From Streptomyces sp. MP131-18 (GTDB taxonomy: Bacteria; Actinomycetota; Actinomycetes; Streptomycetales; Streptomycetaceae): a DNA stretch of 64,000 bases. The translations under genes and the position numbers were made by a program. The stretch's first letter is position 1; each line of letters begins with the position of its first letter. The stretch spans positions 2,647,950-2,711,949 of the forward strand of contig NZ_LZNS01000001.1 of the NCBI RefSeq assembly GCF_001984575.1. Reading direction: 5' to 3'. The notes beneath the pieces were generated by a model that ran no database searches, was not told the DNA's origin, and saw only the letters and a list, made by a program, of their open reading frames with translations. This document shows positions 17,294 through 25,734 of the stretch, piece by piece.

Positions 17294-19162
17294 TCATTGG
17301 CGCTTGGCGCGCGCCGTGGCCCGCGCCCGCTCGCGCTGGTCGAGGACCACCTTGCGAATACGCAGATCGGCGGGGGTCACCTCGACGCATTCGTCCTCGC
17401 GGCAGAACTCCAGCGACTGCTCCAGGGAGAGCTTGCGGGGCGGCACCAGGCTCTCCGTCGTATCGGCCGCCGCGGCCCGCATGTTGGTGAGCTTCTTCTC
17501 CTTGGTGATGTTGACGTCCATGTCGTCCGATCGGGAGTTCTCCCCGACGATCATGCCCTCGTAGACCTCGGTGCCCGGCTCGACGAAGATCGTTCCGCGC
17601 TCCTGGAGGTTGAGCATGGCGTACGGGGTGGCCACGCCCGGCCTGTCGGCGACGAGCGAACCGCTCTTGCGGGTCCGCAGCTCGCCGGCCCACGGCTCGT
17701 GCCGCTCGAAGATGCTGTGCGCGATGCCGGTCCCCCGGGTCTCGGTCAGGAACTCGGTGCGGAACCCGATCAGCCCGCGGGAGGGCACCAGGAACTCCAT
17801 GCGGACCCAGCCGGAGCCGTGGTTGGTCATGGTCTCCATGCGGCCCTTGCGGCCGGCCATCAGCTGGGTGATCGCGCCGAGGTGCTCCTCCGGGGCGTCG
17901 ATCGTCATGCGCTCCACCGGCTCGTGCACCGAGCCGTCGATCTCGCGCGTCACCACCTCGGGCTTGCCCACCGTCAGCTCGAAGCCCTCCCTGCGCATCG
18001 TCTCCACCAGGATCGCCAGCGCCAGTTCGCCACGGCCCTGCACCTCCCAGGCGTCCGGGCGCTCGGTCGGCAGCACGCGGAGCGAGACGTTGCCGACCAG
18101 CTCGCGGTCGAGGCGGTCCTTCACCAGCCGGGCCGTGACCTTGTGGCCCTTGCCGCCGCGGCCGACGAGCGGGGAGGTGTTGGTCCCGATGGTCATGGCG
18201 ATCGCCGGCTCGTCGACGGTGATCAGCGGCAGCGCCGCCGGGCGCTCGGGGTCGGCCAGGGTCTCGCCGATCATGATGTCCGGGATGCCGGCGACCGCGC
18301 AGATGTCCCCCGGGCCCGCCACCTCCGCGGGCTTGCGGGTGAGGGCCTGGGTCATCAGCAGCTCGGTGATCCGCACGTTCTGCGCCGAACCGTCGCGCCT
18401 GAGCCACACCACGCTCTGGCCCTTGCGCAGGCTGCCCTGGCGGATGCGGCACAGCGCGATGCGGCCGAGGAAGTTGTCGGCGTCGAGGTTGGTGACGTGC
18501 GCCTGGAGCGGGGCGTCCTCCTCGTACACGGGCGCGGGGACCGTGTCGAGCAGTGCGGAGAAGAACGGTTCGAGGCTGTCGCTGTCGCCCGGCACCGTGC
18601 CGTCCGCGGGCTGGGTCAGCGAGGCGATGCCGTCCCGGGCGCAGGCGTAGACGATGGGGAACTCGATCTGCTCCTCGTCGGCGTCCAGGTCGAGGAACAG
18701 CTCGTAGGTCTCGTTCACCACCGCGGAGATGCGGGCGTCCGAGCGGTCCGTCTTGTTGATGCAGAGGATGACGGGCAGCCGCGCCTGGAGGGCCTTGCGG
18801 AGCACGAACCGGGTCTGCGGCAGCGGGCCCTCCGAGGCGTCGACGAGGAGGACGACCGCGTCCACCATCGACAGACCGCGCTCCACCTCGCCGCCGAAGT
18901 CGGCGTGGCCGGGGGTGTCGATGATGTTGATGACGACCGGGGTGCCGCCGCCCTTGGGGTGGTAACGGACCGCGGTGTTCTTCGCGAGGATGGTGATGCC
19001 CTTCTCGCGTTCGAGATCACCGGTGTCCATGACCCGCTCGTCGACGTGCTGGTGGGCGGCGAAGGCACCGGCCTGCTTGAGCATGGCATCGACCAGCGTG
19101 GTCTTGCCGTGGTCGACATGGGCGACGATGGCGACATTGCGGATGTCATGGCGCGTAGGCAT
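17294..19162 (-). CDS. typA: Ribosome-associated translational GTPase TypA/BipA
   Basis: A 622-residue GTPase of the EF-G/LepA superfamily that binds the ribosome and helps subunit assembly and stress adaptation. Motifs: G1 AHVDHGKTT (residues 14-22), G3 DTPGHADFGGEVER, G4 CINKTDRSD, followed by the beta-barrel domain (FLGRIALCRIRQGSLRKGQ), the EF-G-like domains III and V (RGRMETMTNHGSGWVRMEFLVPSRGL), and the TypA-specific C-terminal domain (VYEGMIVGENSRSDDMDVNITKEKKLTNMR). The length matches the family. It lies alone between the promoter of operon 3 and another peptide-binding lipoprotein gene. Confidence 0.97.
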   Translation of the reverse strand: MPTRHDIRNVAIVAHVDHGKTTLVDAMLKQAGAFAAHQHVDERVMDTGDLEREKGITILAKNTAVRYHPKGGGTPVVINIIDTPGHADFGGEVERGLSMVDAVVLLVDASEGPLPQTRFVLRKALQARLPVILCINKTDRSDARISAVVNETYELFLDLDADEEQIEFPIVYACARDGIASLTQPADGTVPGDSDSLEPFFSALLDTVPAPVYEEDAPLQAHVTNLDADNFLGRIALCRIRQGSLRKGQSVVWLRRDGSAQNVRITELLMTQALTRKPAEVAGPGDICAVAGIPDIMIGETLADPERPAALPLITVDEPAIAMTIGTNTSPLVGRGGKGHKVTARLVKDRLDRELVGNVSLRVLPTERPDAWEVQGRGELALAILVETMRREGFELTVGKPEVVTREIDGSVHEPVERMTIDAPEEHLGAITQLMAGRKGRMETMTNHGSGWVRMEFLVPSRGLIGFRTEFLTETRGTGIAHSIFERHEPWAGELRTRKSGSLVADRPGVATPYAMLNLQERGTIFVEPGTEVYEGMIVGENSRSDDMDVNITKEKKLTNMRAAAADTTESLVPPRKLSLEQSLEFCREDECVEVTPADLRIRKVVLDQRERARATARAKRQ

Positions 19163-19294
19163 GGCTGGGGCGCTTCTCCCGGAATCGTGACTGAGACGGC
19201 TCGGCGGGAAGCGCCCAACCGGCGGCAGCGGCGGCCACCGGGAAGGGCGGCAGCACCGGCCTCACCCGTCATCGTACGGGTTCCCCGCCGGGCG

Positions 19295-21349
19295 CTACTT
19301 GCGGTAGCCGATGTCCTCCCAGCGCGGGGTCGCGAGGCCGAAGGCCCCGGCACCCGCCAGATCGTTGCGGACGGCGACCAGCTGCGGGCGCTGATAGAGG
19401 GGAACGGAGCCGGCCGCGGCCCAGATGCGGGCGTCGGCCCGGTTGAGGATCTCGTCGTGCTCCTCCTCGTCCAGCTCGCCCGCCGCCTGGTCGAGGAGCT
19501 GGTCGATGTGGTCGGTCCCGACCCGCGTGTAGTTCTGCTCGATCAGCGCCTCCCCGCCCGGGATCGGCCGCGGCTTGGTGAACAGCGGCTTGGCGTCGGT
19601 GGCCGGGTAGGCCGTCGCGGGCCAGGAGAACAGCGCGAGGTCGAAGTCGCCGCGGGCGATGTGGTCGGTGAAGAACGTCTCCCGGTCGACCTTGACGATC
19701 TCCGCGGAGACGCCGATCGGGGCCAGCATCTCCACGATGCTCCGGCCGGTCCTGCGCAGCTCCGCCGCCTCGGGCCCCTCCGGCAGCACGAAGCGCAGCT
19801 CCAGCGACGTGCCGCCCTTGGCGCGGACGGGGGTGGACCCGGCGGCCGGCGCCCGGCCGTCGTCCGCATCGCCGTCCTCCTTCTTGCCCGCGGCCTTCAC
19901 GTCCTCCCGCAGCCACCCGGCCTCTTCGAGCAGCGCCGCCGCGGAGTCCGTCCCCGAGGAGCCGAGCGCGTCGCTGTTGTCGCGGTAGCCGGTCTGGCCG
20001 AGCACCCGCACGTGGCTGCCGAGCGCGCGGGTCGGCAGCCCCGCCGGGTCGTGCACCTGCTCGGCCAGTTCCTTGCGGTCGAGGGCGCGGGCGACGGCCC
20101 AGCGCACGCGCTCGTCGGCGAGCGCGGGTGACTGGCCGTTCAGGGCGAGGTGGGTGTAGGCCGCGTCGTAGGCGCGGTGCACGGTGAAGCCCGCGAGCCG
20201 CTGCCTGACCGCCTCCTCGCGGGTGGCGAAGGCGCGTTCCCTGGCGCGCTGCGCCTCGGCGTGGGCGTGGGCGAACCGTTCGGTCGCGCCCGCCGCGTCG
20301 GCCCCGGCGAGCCGCGCCGTTGCCAGCTCGTGCAGGGCGTCCGTCGTCGCCGGACCGCCGCCGGGGCCGTCCGCGGGGGCGGCGCCCTTCGCGTCGTCCT
20401 TCGCGTCGTCCTCCGGCCGCTCCTGCTGCCCGCCCTTCTCGCCGCGGGCCGCGCCCGCGGCGGTGATGCCGTCGGCGTCGTCCGGGCCGACCTCGGCGAT
20501 GTCGAGGTCGCCCGCGAGCAGGCCCGCGCGGCGTTCGTCGCGCGGCACGGCGGACAGGACCAGCCGGTCGAGGAGGGCGGGCTCGCCCCACCAGGCGTCG
20601 TTGCGCACCAGGGTGACGGTGCCCGCCTCCCTGTCGATGCCCTCGACCCGGAACGGGCCTGCCGCCGCGGGCAGTTCGTCGCGGGCTCCGTCGTTGAACC
20701 GGTCGGGTTCCGAGGTGACGGAGCGCGGGTAGAGCGGGCTGAAGAGGGACTTCCAGTCGGCGTACGGCTTGGTGAACGTGACCTCGACCTGGCCGGGCTC
20801 TGGGCCCCTCGTCACGTTCTCGATGCGGTCGTAGCCGGCGTTGCGGGCGGACCAGTACGCCTTGTCCTCGCCGGCCAGCGCCTTCCACTGGGCGACGAAG
20901 TCCGCCGCGGTGACCGGCTCCCCGTCGCTCCAGGCCGCGTCCGGGTGCAGCGTGAAGAGGACCGTCTGCCGCGGCTCGCGCGCCGTGATCTCGGCCGACC
21001 GCAGATAGTCGGTGTTCAGCTGGGGCCTGCCGTGCGCGTCGATGGTGAACAGCATGGGCAGCACGGCGCTCGCGACCCGGTCGGTGACCCGGTCGGCGTC
21101 GAACTGGTAGGCGTTCAGCGTCTCGGGCAGCCGGTCGACGGCCCAGGTCGCGGTGCCGCCGCTGGTCAGCTGCGCGCGCCTGGCGGTGGCCACCGACTGG
21201 GCGGCGCCGGCCGCCTTGCGGTCACGGTCCTCGGAGCCGGTGCAGCCGGCGACGGCGAACAGCGGCACGAGGAGGGCCGTGCCCACCGCGAGTGCCGCGA
21301 AACGGCGGGGGCCACGGGCCGGGCCCGGGATCGCTGACGCGCCTGACAT
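19295..21349 (-). CDS. Peptide-type substrate-binding lipoprotein, stand-alone
   Basis: A 684-residue family 5 solute-binding lipoprotein. I start at the ATG at 21349, which has a GGAGGT ribosome site and gives a signal peptide ending in lipobox VAGC (Cys36); longer in-frame starts upstream lack a signal. Two SBP_bac_5 lobes are separated by a low-complexity stretch (EKGGQQERPEDDAKDDAKG) and a charged helical segment between about residues 290 and 420. This makes it about 140 residues longer than the lipoproteins of operons 2 and 3. No permease or ATPase adjoins it, so it either feeds another transporter or acts as a sensor or scavenger. Upstream genes are divergent. Confidence 0.88.
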   Translation of the reverse strand: MSGASAIPGPARGPRRFAALAVGTALLVPLFAVAGCTGSEDRDRKAAGAAQSVATARRAQLTSGGTATWAVDRLPETLNAYQFDADRVTDRVASAVLPMLFTIDAHGRPQLNTDYLRSAEITAREPRQTVLFTLHPDAAWSDGEPVTAADFVAQWKALAGEDKAYWSARNAGYDRIENVTRGPEPGQVEVTFTKPYADWKSLFSPLYPRSVTSEPDRFNDGARDELPAAAGPFRVEGIDREAGTVTLVRNDAWWGEPALLDRLVLSAVPRDERRAGLLAGDLDIAEVGPDDADGITAAGAARGEKGGQQERPEDDAKDDAKGAAPADGPGGGPATTDALHELATARLAGADAAGATERFAHAHAEAQRARERAFATREEAVRQRLAGFTVHRAYDAAYTHLALNGQSPALADERVRWAVARALDRKELAEQVHDPAGLPTRALGSHVRVLGQTGYRDNSDALGSSGTDSAAALLEEAGWLREDVKAAGKKEDGDADDGRAPAAGSTPVRAKGGTSLELRFVLPEGPEAAELRRTGRSIVEMLAPIGVSAEIVKVDRETFFTDHIARGDFDLALFSWPATAYPATDAKPLFTKPRPIPGGEALIEQNYTRVGTDHIDQLLDQAAGELDEEEHDEILNRADARIWAAAGSVPLYQRPQLVAVRNDLAGAGAFGLATPRWEDIGYRK

Positions 21350-21654
21350 GCTGGTACCTCCGGCTCCACCGGTGCGTTGATCACACGTATGCGCCCCACT
21401 GAAGGGGAGGCCGGGGGCCGGAACGCGGCGACACGGCGGCCGTGGCGGCGAGGCCACCCGACCGGACCAGCCCGGACGGCGCCCGGCGCGCACGGCCGGG
21501 TGCGTTCCCCGGCTTCCGCGCCGCACCGCGCTGCCGCACCCCCGCCGGAGCCGTCGCGGTGGGTGATCTCTTCCCACGGCCCTCTTCCCAACAGGCTGTG
21601 TCACGCGTCACACTCGCATCGTCCGGTACTGCACCACCAATGGAGGTGGCAGGG
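21350..21654. promoter_or_regulatory. Gene-free divergent region with an operator-like repeat
   Basis: I see no gene. A near-palindrome GTGTCACGCGTCACAC (21598-21613; seven of eight positions pair, and GTCAC is repeated in tandem) lies 41 bp upstream of the GTG at 21655 and could be an operator for that gene or the sdh genes behind it. Confidence 0.4.
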
Positions 21655-21966
21655 GTGTCAGGGGTGTCACTGCACGAGGAGCTGCGAGCCGCCCGGCGGT
21701 GCGTGGATGACCTGGCGCGGTGTGTCTCGCGGCTGGAGCGGGAGCTCGGCCCGGGTCTTGAGACGCGGCGTCTGCGCAGCGACGCGGAGCACCTGCGGGA
21801 GAGCCTGGCGCTGCTCACCGCCACCGTTCCCGGCGAATCCGGGGACGCGCAGGCGGAGTTCATCGGTGTGCCGGACGCGCCCTACGACGACCGGCTGTGG
21901 ACGGACGCCGACGACGAGGGCGTGGGCGCGCGGCGGGGCCCCGAGGGCCCGGGCGGCCCGCCCTGA
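21655..21966 (+). CDS. Small helical protein of unknown function preceding sdh genes
   Basis: A 103-residue cytoplasmic protein that I do not recognise. The GTG at 21655 is preceded by GGAGGT with 7-bp spacing; an in-frame ATG at 21640 lies before that site and is less likely. The N-terminal half (SLHEELRAARRCVDDLARCVSRLERELG, followed by LRSDAEHLRESLALL) is strongly helical with heptad-like leucines, so a coiled coil is likely. The C-terminal part is acidic and ends in a Gly/Pro tail. It is 52 bp upstream of the sdh membrane-anchor gene on the same strand and may be cotranscribed with it. Confidence 0.7.
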   Translation: MSGVSLHEELRAARRCVDDLARCVSRLERELGPGLETRRLRSDAEHLRESLALLTATVPGESGDAQAEFIGVPDAPYDDRLWTDADDEGVGARRGPEGPGGPP

Positions 21967-22018
21967 CGCCGCGCAGCCGAGCCGTCCCCCCGTACGCCGA
22001 TCACCTTCGGAGAGTCTT

Positions 22019-22825
22019 GTGGCAACCGAAGCAGAACCGAGGACCCCGCGAGCCGGCCGGGCCGCCATCGGCCGGCCGCACCTGCGCGTCGACCGGTGGT
22101 GGCTGGGCCCGGCCGTCACCGCGGCCGGGCTGCTGGCCTTCGTCGTCTACTCGACGTGGCGGGCGTTCGCGAACGCCGACTACTACGCGGCGCCCTACGT
22201 CTCCCCGTTCTACTCGCCGTGCCTCGCGGAAAACTGCGTGGACATGCAGAACGGCCCGAACGTGGCGCTGTTCGGCGACTGGTGGGGCCTGTCCCCCGCC
22301 CTGATCTTCCTGGCGCTGCCGCTCGGCTTCCGCCTGACCTGTTACTACTACCGCAAGGCGTACTACCGCAGCTTCTGGGCCTCGCCGCCCGCCTGCGCGG
22401 TCGCCGAGCCGCACCGGTCGTACTCGGGCGAGACGCGGTTCCCGCTGATCCTCAACAACAGCCACCGCTACTTCTTCTACGCGGCGTCCGTGATCGCCGT
22501 CATCCTCACCTACGACACGCTGCTGACGTTCCGTGACTCCGACTACGAGTGGGGGCACATGGGGCTCGGCACGCTGCTGTTCCTGCTCAACATCGTGCTG
22601 GTCTGGGCGTACACACTCTCCTGCCACTCCTGCCGGCACATCATGGGCGGACGGCTGAAGAGCTTTTCCAGAAATCCGGTCCGCTACCGGCTGTGGACGT
22701 GGGTGAGCCGGCTCAACAGCCGCCATATGGCGCTGGCCTGGGCGTCCCTGCTCTCGCTCGCGGCGTCGGACCTGTACGTGTACCTGCTGGCCACCGATGT
22801 GTTCAGCGACCCGCGACTGTTCTGA
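22019..22825 (+). CDS. Succinate dehydrogenase/fumarate reductase membrane-anchor subunit (Sdh1 type)
   Basis: A 268-residue integral membrane protein beginning with GTG behind GGAGAG. After a basic N-terminus I see about five helices: residues ~25-48 (LGPAVTAAGLLAFVVYSTW), ~80-105, ~130-150 (YFFYAASVIAVILTYDTLL), ~165-190, and ~235-258 (MALAWASLLSLAASDLYVYL). Helix-embedded or adjacent histidines (SHRYFF, EWGHMG, CHSCRH) are candidates for haem or quinone-site ligation. The CHSCRH motif resembles a metal-binding pair. It precedes the flavoprotein and iron-sulfur genes in the same order as mycobacterial Sdh1 (Rv0249c-Rv0248c-Rv0247c), whose anchor is a single protein of about this size. Confidence 0.85.
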   Translation: MATEAEPRTPRAGRAAIGRPHLRVDRWWLGPAVTAAGLLAFVVYSTWRAFANADYYAAPYVSPFYSPCLAENCVDMQNGPNVALFGDWWGLSPALIFLALPLGFRLTCYYYRKAYYRSFWASPPACAVAEPHRSYSGETRFPLILNNSHRYFFYAASVIAVILTYDTLLTFRDSDYEWGHMGLGTLLFLLNIVLVWAYTLSCHSCRHIMGGRLKSFSRNPVRYRLWTWVSRLNSRHMALAWASLLSLAASDLYVYLLATDVFSDPRLF

Positions 22826-22853
22826 TGCGGGCCGCCGGACGCGAGGAGGAAAT

Positions 22854-24839
22854 GTGAGCACCGTCGAACGGCAGTCGTGGGACGTGGTGATCGTCGGGGC
22901 CGGCGGAGCCGGCCTGCGGGCGGCCATCGAGGCCAGGGAGCTGGGTCTGCGCACCGCCGTCGTCTGCAAGTCCCTGTTCGGCAAGGCCCACACGGTGATG
23001 GCGGAGGGCGGCATCGCCGCCGCCATGGGCAACGTCAACTCCGGGGACGGCTGGCAGGTGCACTTCAGGGACACGCTGCGCGGCGGGAAGTTCCTGAACC
23101 ACTGGCGGATGGCCGAGCTGCACGCGCAGGAGGCCCCGGACCGGGTGTGGGAGCTGGAGACGTGGGGGGCGCTGTTCGACCGCACCGCGGACGGCAGGAT
23201 CTCCCAGCGCAACTTCGGCGGGCACGAGTACCCGCGGCTCGCCCACGTCGGCGACCGCACCGGACTCGAACTGATCCGCACCCTCCAGCAGCGCATCGTG
23301 GCCCTCCAGCAGGAGGACAAGCGGGAGACGGGCGACTACGAGTCCCGGCTGAAGGTCTTCCAGGAGTGCACCGTCACCCGCGTGCTGAAGGCGGACGGCG
23401 CGGGCTCCGCCGATCCGGTGGCCGGGGTGTTCTGCTACCGGCGCGAGTCCGGCACGTTCTTCGTCATCGACGCCCCCGCGGTGGTGCTGGCCACCGGCGG
23501 CATCGGCAAATCGTTCAAGGTGACGTCCAACTCCTGGGAGTACACCGGCGACGGGCACGCGCTCGCGCTGCTGGCCGGGGCGCCGCTGGTCAACATGGAG
23601 TTCGTGCAGTTCCACCCGACGGGCATGGTCTGGCCGCCCTCCGTGAAGGGCATCCTGGTCACCGAGTCGGTCCGCGGCGACGGCGGCGTGCTGCGCAACA
23701 GCGAAGGCCGCCGCTTCATGTTCGACTACATCCCCGACGTCTTCCGCGCCCAGTACGCGAGCGACGAGGCCGAGGCCGACGGCTGGTACGACGACCCGGA
23801 CAACAACCGGCGGCCCCCGGAGCTGCTGCCCCGCGACGAGGTAGCGCGGGCGATCAACGCCGAGGTGAAGGCGGGGCGCGGCAGCCCGCACGGCGGGGTG
23901 TTCCTCGACATCTCCTCGCGGCTGCCCGCCGCGGAGATCGTCAGGCGGCTGCCGTCCATGCACCACCAGTTCAAGCAGCTCGCGGACGTGGACATCACCG
24001 CGGAGCCGATGGAGGTCGGCCCCACCTGCCACTACGTGATGGGCGGCGTCGACGTCGACCCGGACACCGCGGCGGCCACCGGCGTGCCGGGCCTGTTCGC
24101 GGCGGGCGAGGTCGCGGGCGGCATGCACGGCTCCAACCGGCTCGGCGGCAACTCCCTGTCCGACCTGCTGGTGTTCGGCCGCCGCGCCGGACTGCACGCC
24201 GCGCGGTACGCGGCGGCGCTGGCCGGCCCCGACCGGCCGGCGGCCGGGCCCGCGCAGATCGACACGGCGGCGGACGAGGCGGTGCGCCCGTTCCAGCCGC
24301 CCCGGACGGAGGCCGGCGGCGAGGCCGCGGAGGAGCCGGAGAAGCCGGAGAACCCGTACGCGGTGCACCAGGATCTCCAGCAGGTGATGAACGACCTGGT
24401 CGGCATCATCCGGCGCGAGCCGGAGATGTCCCGGGCCCTGACGCACCTCGCCGAGCTGCGGCGCCGCGCGGCGCGCGCGGGCGTCGAGGGACACAGGCAG
24501 TACAACCCCGGCTGGCACCTCGCCCTCGACCTGCGGAACATGCTGCTGGTCAGCGAGTGCGTCGCACTTGCCGCCAGGGAGCGGACCGAGTCCAGGGGCG
24601 GCCACACGAGGGACGACCACCCGGGCATGGACCGCACCTGGCGGCGGGTCAACCTGCTGTGCAGGCTGCGGGAGCCCGGCACGGACGAGGACGCGGAGGA
24701 CGCGGAGCAGACGGAGCACGCGGGGCAGGTGCGTCTGGAGCGCCGCGCCCTGCCGGCGATCCGCGCCGACCTGCTGGCGCTGTTCGACGACGAAGAACTG
24801 GCCAAGTACCTGACGGACGAGGAGGTGAAGGACCGGTGA
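22854..24839 (+). CDS. sdhA: Succinate dehydrogenase/fumarate reductase flavoprotein subunit
   Basis: A 661-residue subunit that oxidises succinate (or reduces fumarate) with covalent FAD. The GTG start at 22854 follows GAGGAGG. Visible are the dinucleotide-binding motif VVIVGAGGAGLRAAIEA (residues 10-26), the FAD-attachment histidine in FGKAHTVMAEGGIA, the active-site segment FVQFHPTGMVWPPSVKG followed by TESVRGDGGVLRNSEG, and HGSNRLGGNSLSDLLVFGRRAG. The C-terminal domain contains NPGWHLALDLRNMLLVSE. The 3' end overlaps the iron-sulfur subunit by 4 bp (GTGA), indicating coupled translation. It forms the catalytic dimer with that subunit on the cytoplasmic membrane. Confidence 0.96.
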   Translation: MSTVERQSWDVVIVGAGGAGLRAAIEARELGLRTAVVCKSLFGKAHTVMAEGGIAAAMGNVNSGDGWQVHFRDTLRGGKFLNHWRMAELHAQEAPDRVWELETWGALFDRTADGRISQRNFGGHEYPRLAHVGDRTGLELIRTLQQRIVALQQEDKRETGDYESRLKVFQECTVTRVLKADGAGSADPVAGVFCYRRESGTFFVIDAPAVVLATGGIGKSFKVTSNSWEYTGDGHALALLAGAPLVNMEFVQFHPTGMVWPPSVKGILVTESVRGDGGVLRNSEGRRFMFDYIPDVFRAQYASDEAEADGWYDDPDNNRRPPELLPRDEVARAINAEVKAGRGSPHGGVFLDISSRLPAAEIVRRLPSMHHQFKQLADVDITAEPMEVGPTCHYVMGGVDVDPDTAAATGVPGLFAAGEVAGGMHGSNRLGGNSLSDLLVFGRRAGLHAARYAAALAGPDRPAAGPAQIDTAADEAVRPFQPPRTEAGGEAAEEPEKPENPYAVHQDLQQVMNDLVGIIRREPEMSRALTHLAELRRRAARAGVEGHRQYNPGWHLALDLRNMLLVSECVALAARERTESRGGHTRDDHPGMDRTWRRVNLLCRLREPGTDEDAEDAEQTEHAGQVRLERRALPAIRADLLALFDDEELAKYLTDEEVKDR

Positions 24840-25627
24840 GCCAGACGGCGAGCACCGGCTACGACGCGCACCTGAGGGTGTGGCGCGGCGACGCCGAATC
24901 CGGTGACCTGACGGACTTCACGGTGGAGGTCAACGAGGGGGAGGTCGTTCTCGACGTCATCCACAGGCTCCAGGCGACGCAGGCCCCCGACCTGGCCGTC
25001 CGCTGGAACTGCAAGGCGGGCAAGTGCGGTTCGTGCAGCGCGGAGATCAACGGCAGGCCGCGGCTGCTGTGCATGACCCGCATGTCGGTGTTCGCGCCGG
25101 AGGACACCCTGACGATCACGCCGCTGCGCACGTTCCCCGTGGTGCGGGACCTGGTGACCGACGTGGAGTTCAACTACACGAAGGCGCGCGAGATCCCCTC
25201 GTTCGTGCCGCCGGAGGGCGTGGAGCCGGGCGAGTACCGGATGCGGCAGGAGGACGTCGAGCGCTCGCAGGAGTTCCGCAAGTGCATCGAGTGCTTCCTG
25301 TGCCAGGACGTGTGCCACGTGGTGCGCGACCACGAGGAGAACAAGCAGGCGTTCGCCGGGCCGCGCTTCCTGATGCGGATGGCCGAGCTGGACATGCACC
25401 CGCTGGACGAGGCGGACCGGCAGGGGCTCGACCGCGGGCGGGCCGTCCAGGAGGAACACGGCCTGGGCCTCTGCAACATCACCAAGTGCTGCACCGAGGT
25501 GTGCCCCGAGTCCATCCGGATCACCGACAATGCGCTGATCCCCATGAAGGAACGCGCCGCGGACCGCCGTTACGACCCGCTGGTGTGGCTCGGCAGCAAG
25601 ATCAGGCGCCGCGGCAGGAACGACTGA
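24836..25627 (+). CDS. sdhB: Succinate dehydrogenase/fumarate reductase iron-sulfur subunit
   Basis: A 263-residue electron-transfer subunit with the three expected clusters: a plant-type [2Fe-2S] site (CKAGKCGSC and a downstream LLC), a [4Fe-4S] site (CIECFLCQDVC) and the site for [3Fe-4S] (TKCCTEVCPESI), the last followed by a proline as usual. The start GTG overlaps the flavoprotein stop. The N-terminal segment RVWRGDAESGDLTDFTVEV is the ferredoxin-like fold. It passes electrons from FAD to the quinone site in the anchor subunit. The gene ends the operon; 107 bp separate it from the next gene. Confidence 0.96.
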   Translation: MSQTASTGYDAHLRVWRGDAESGDLTDFTVEVNEGEVVLDVIHRLQATQAPDLAVRWNCKAGKCGSCSAEINGRPRLLCMTRMSVFAPEDTLTITPLRTFPVVRDLVTDVEFNYTKAREIPSFVPPEGVEPGEYRMRQEDVERSQEFRKCIECFLCQDVCHVVRDHEENKQAFAGPRFLMRMAELDMHPLDEADRQGLDRGRAVQEEHGLGLCNITKCCTEVCPESIRITDNALIPMKERAADRRYDPLVWLGSKIRRRGRND

Positions 25628-25734
25628 CCGCGCTCGCACGGCACCGCGGCCCGGCTCCCCGGGTCGCGGTCCTGGCCCGACCGGCCTAACGTCGATCCGG
25701 AGGCGTTCCCCCGGCGTCGGCGAAGGGTGAGCTG

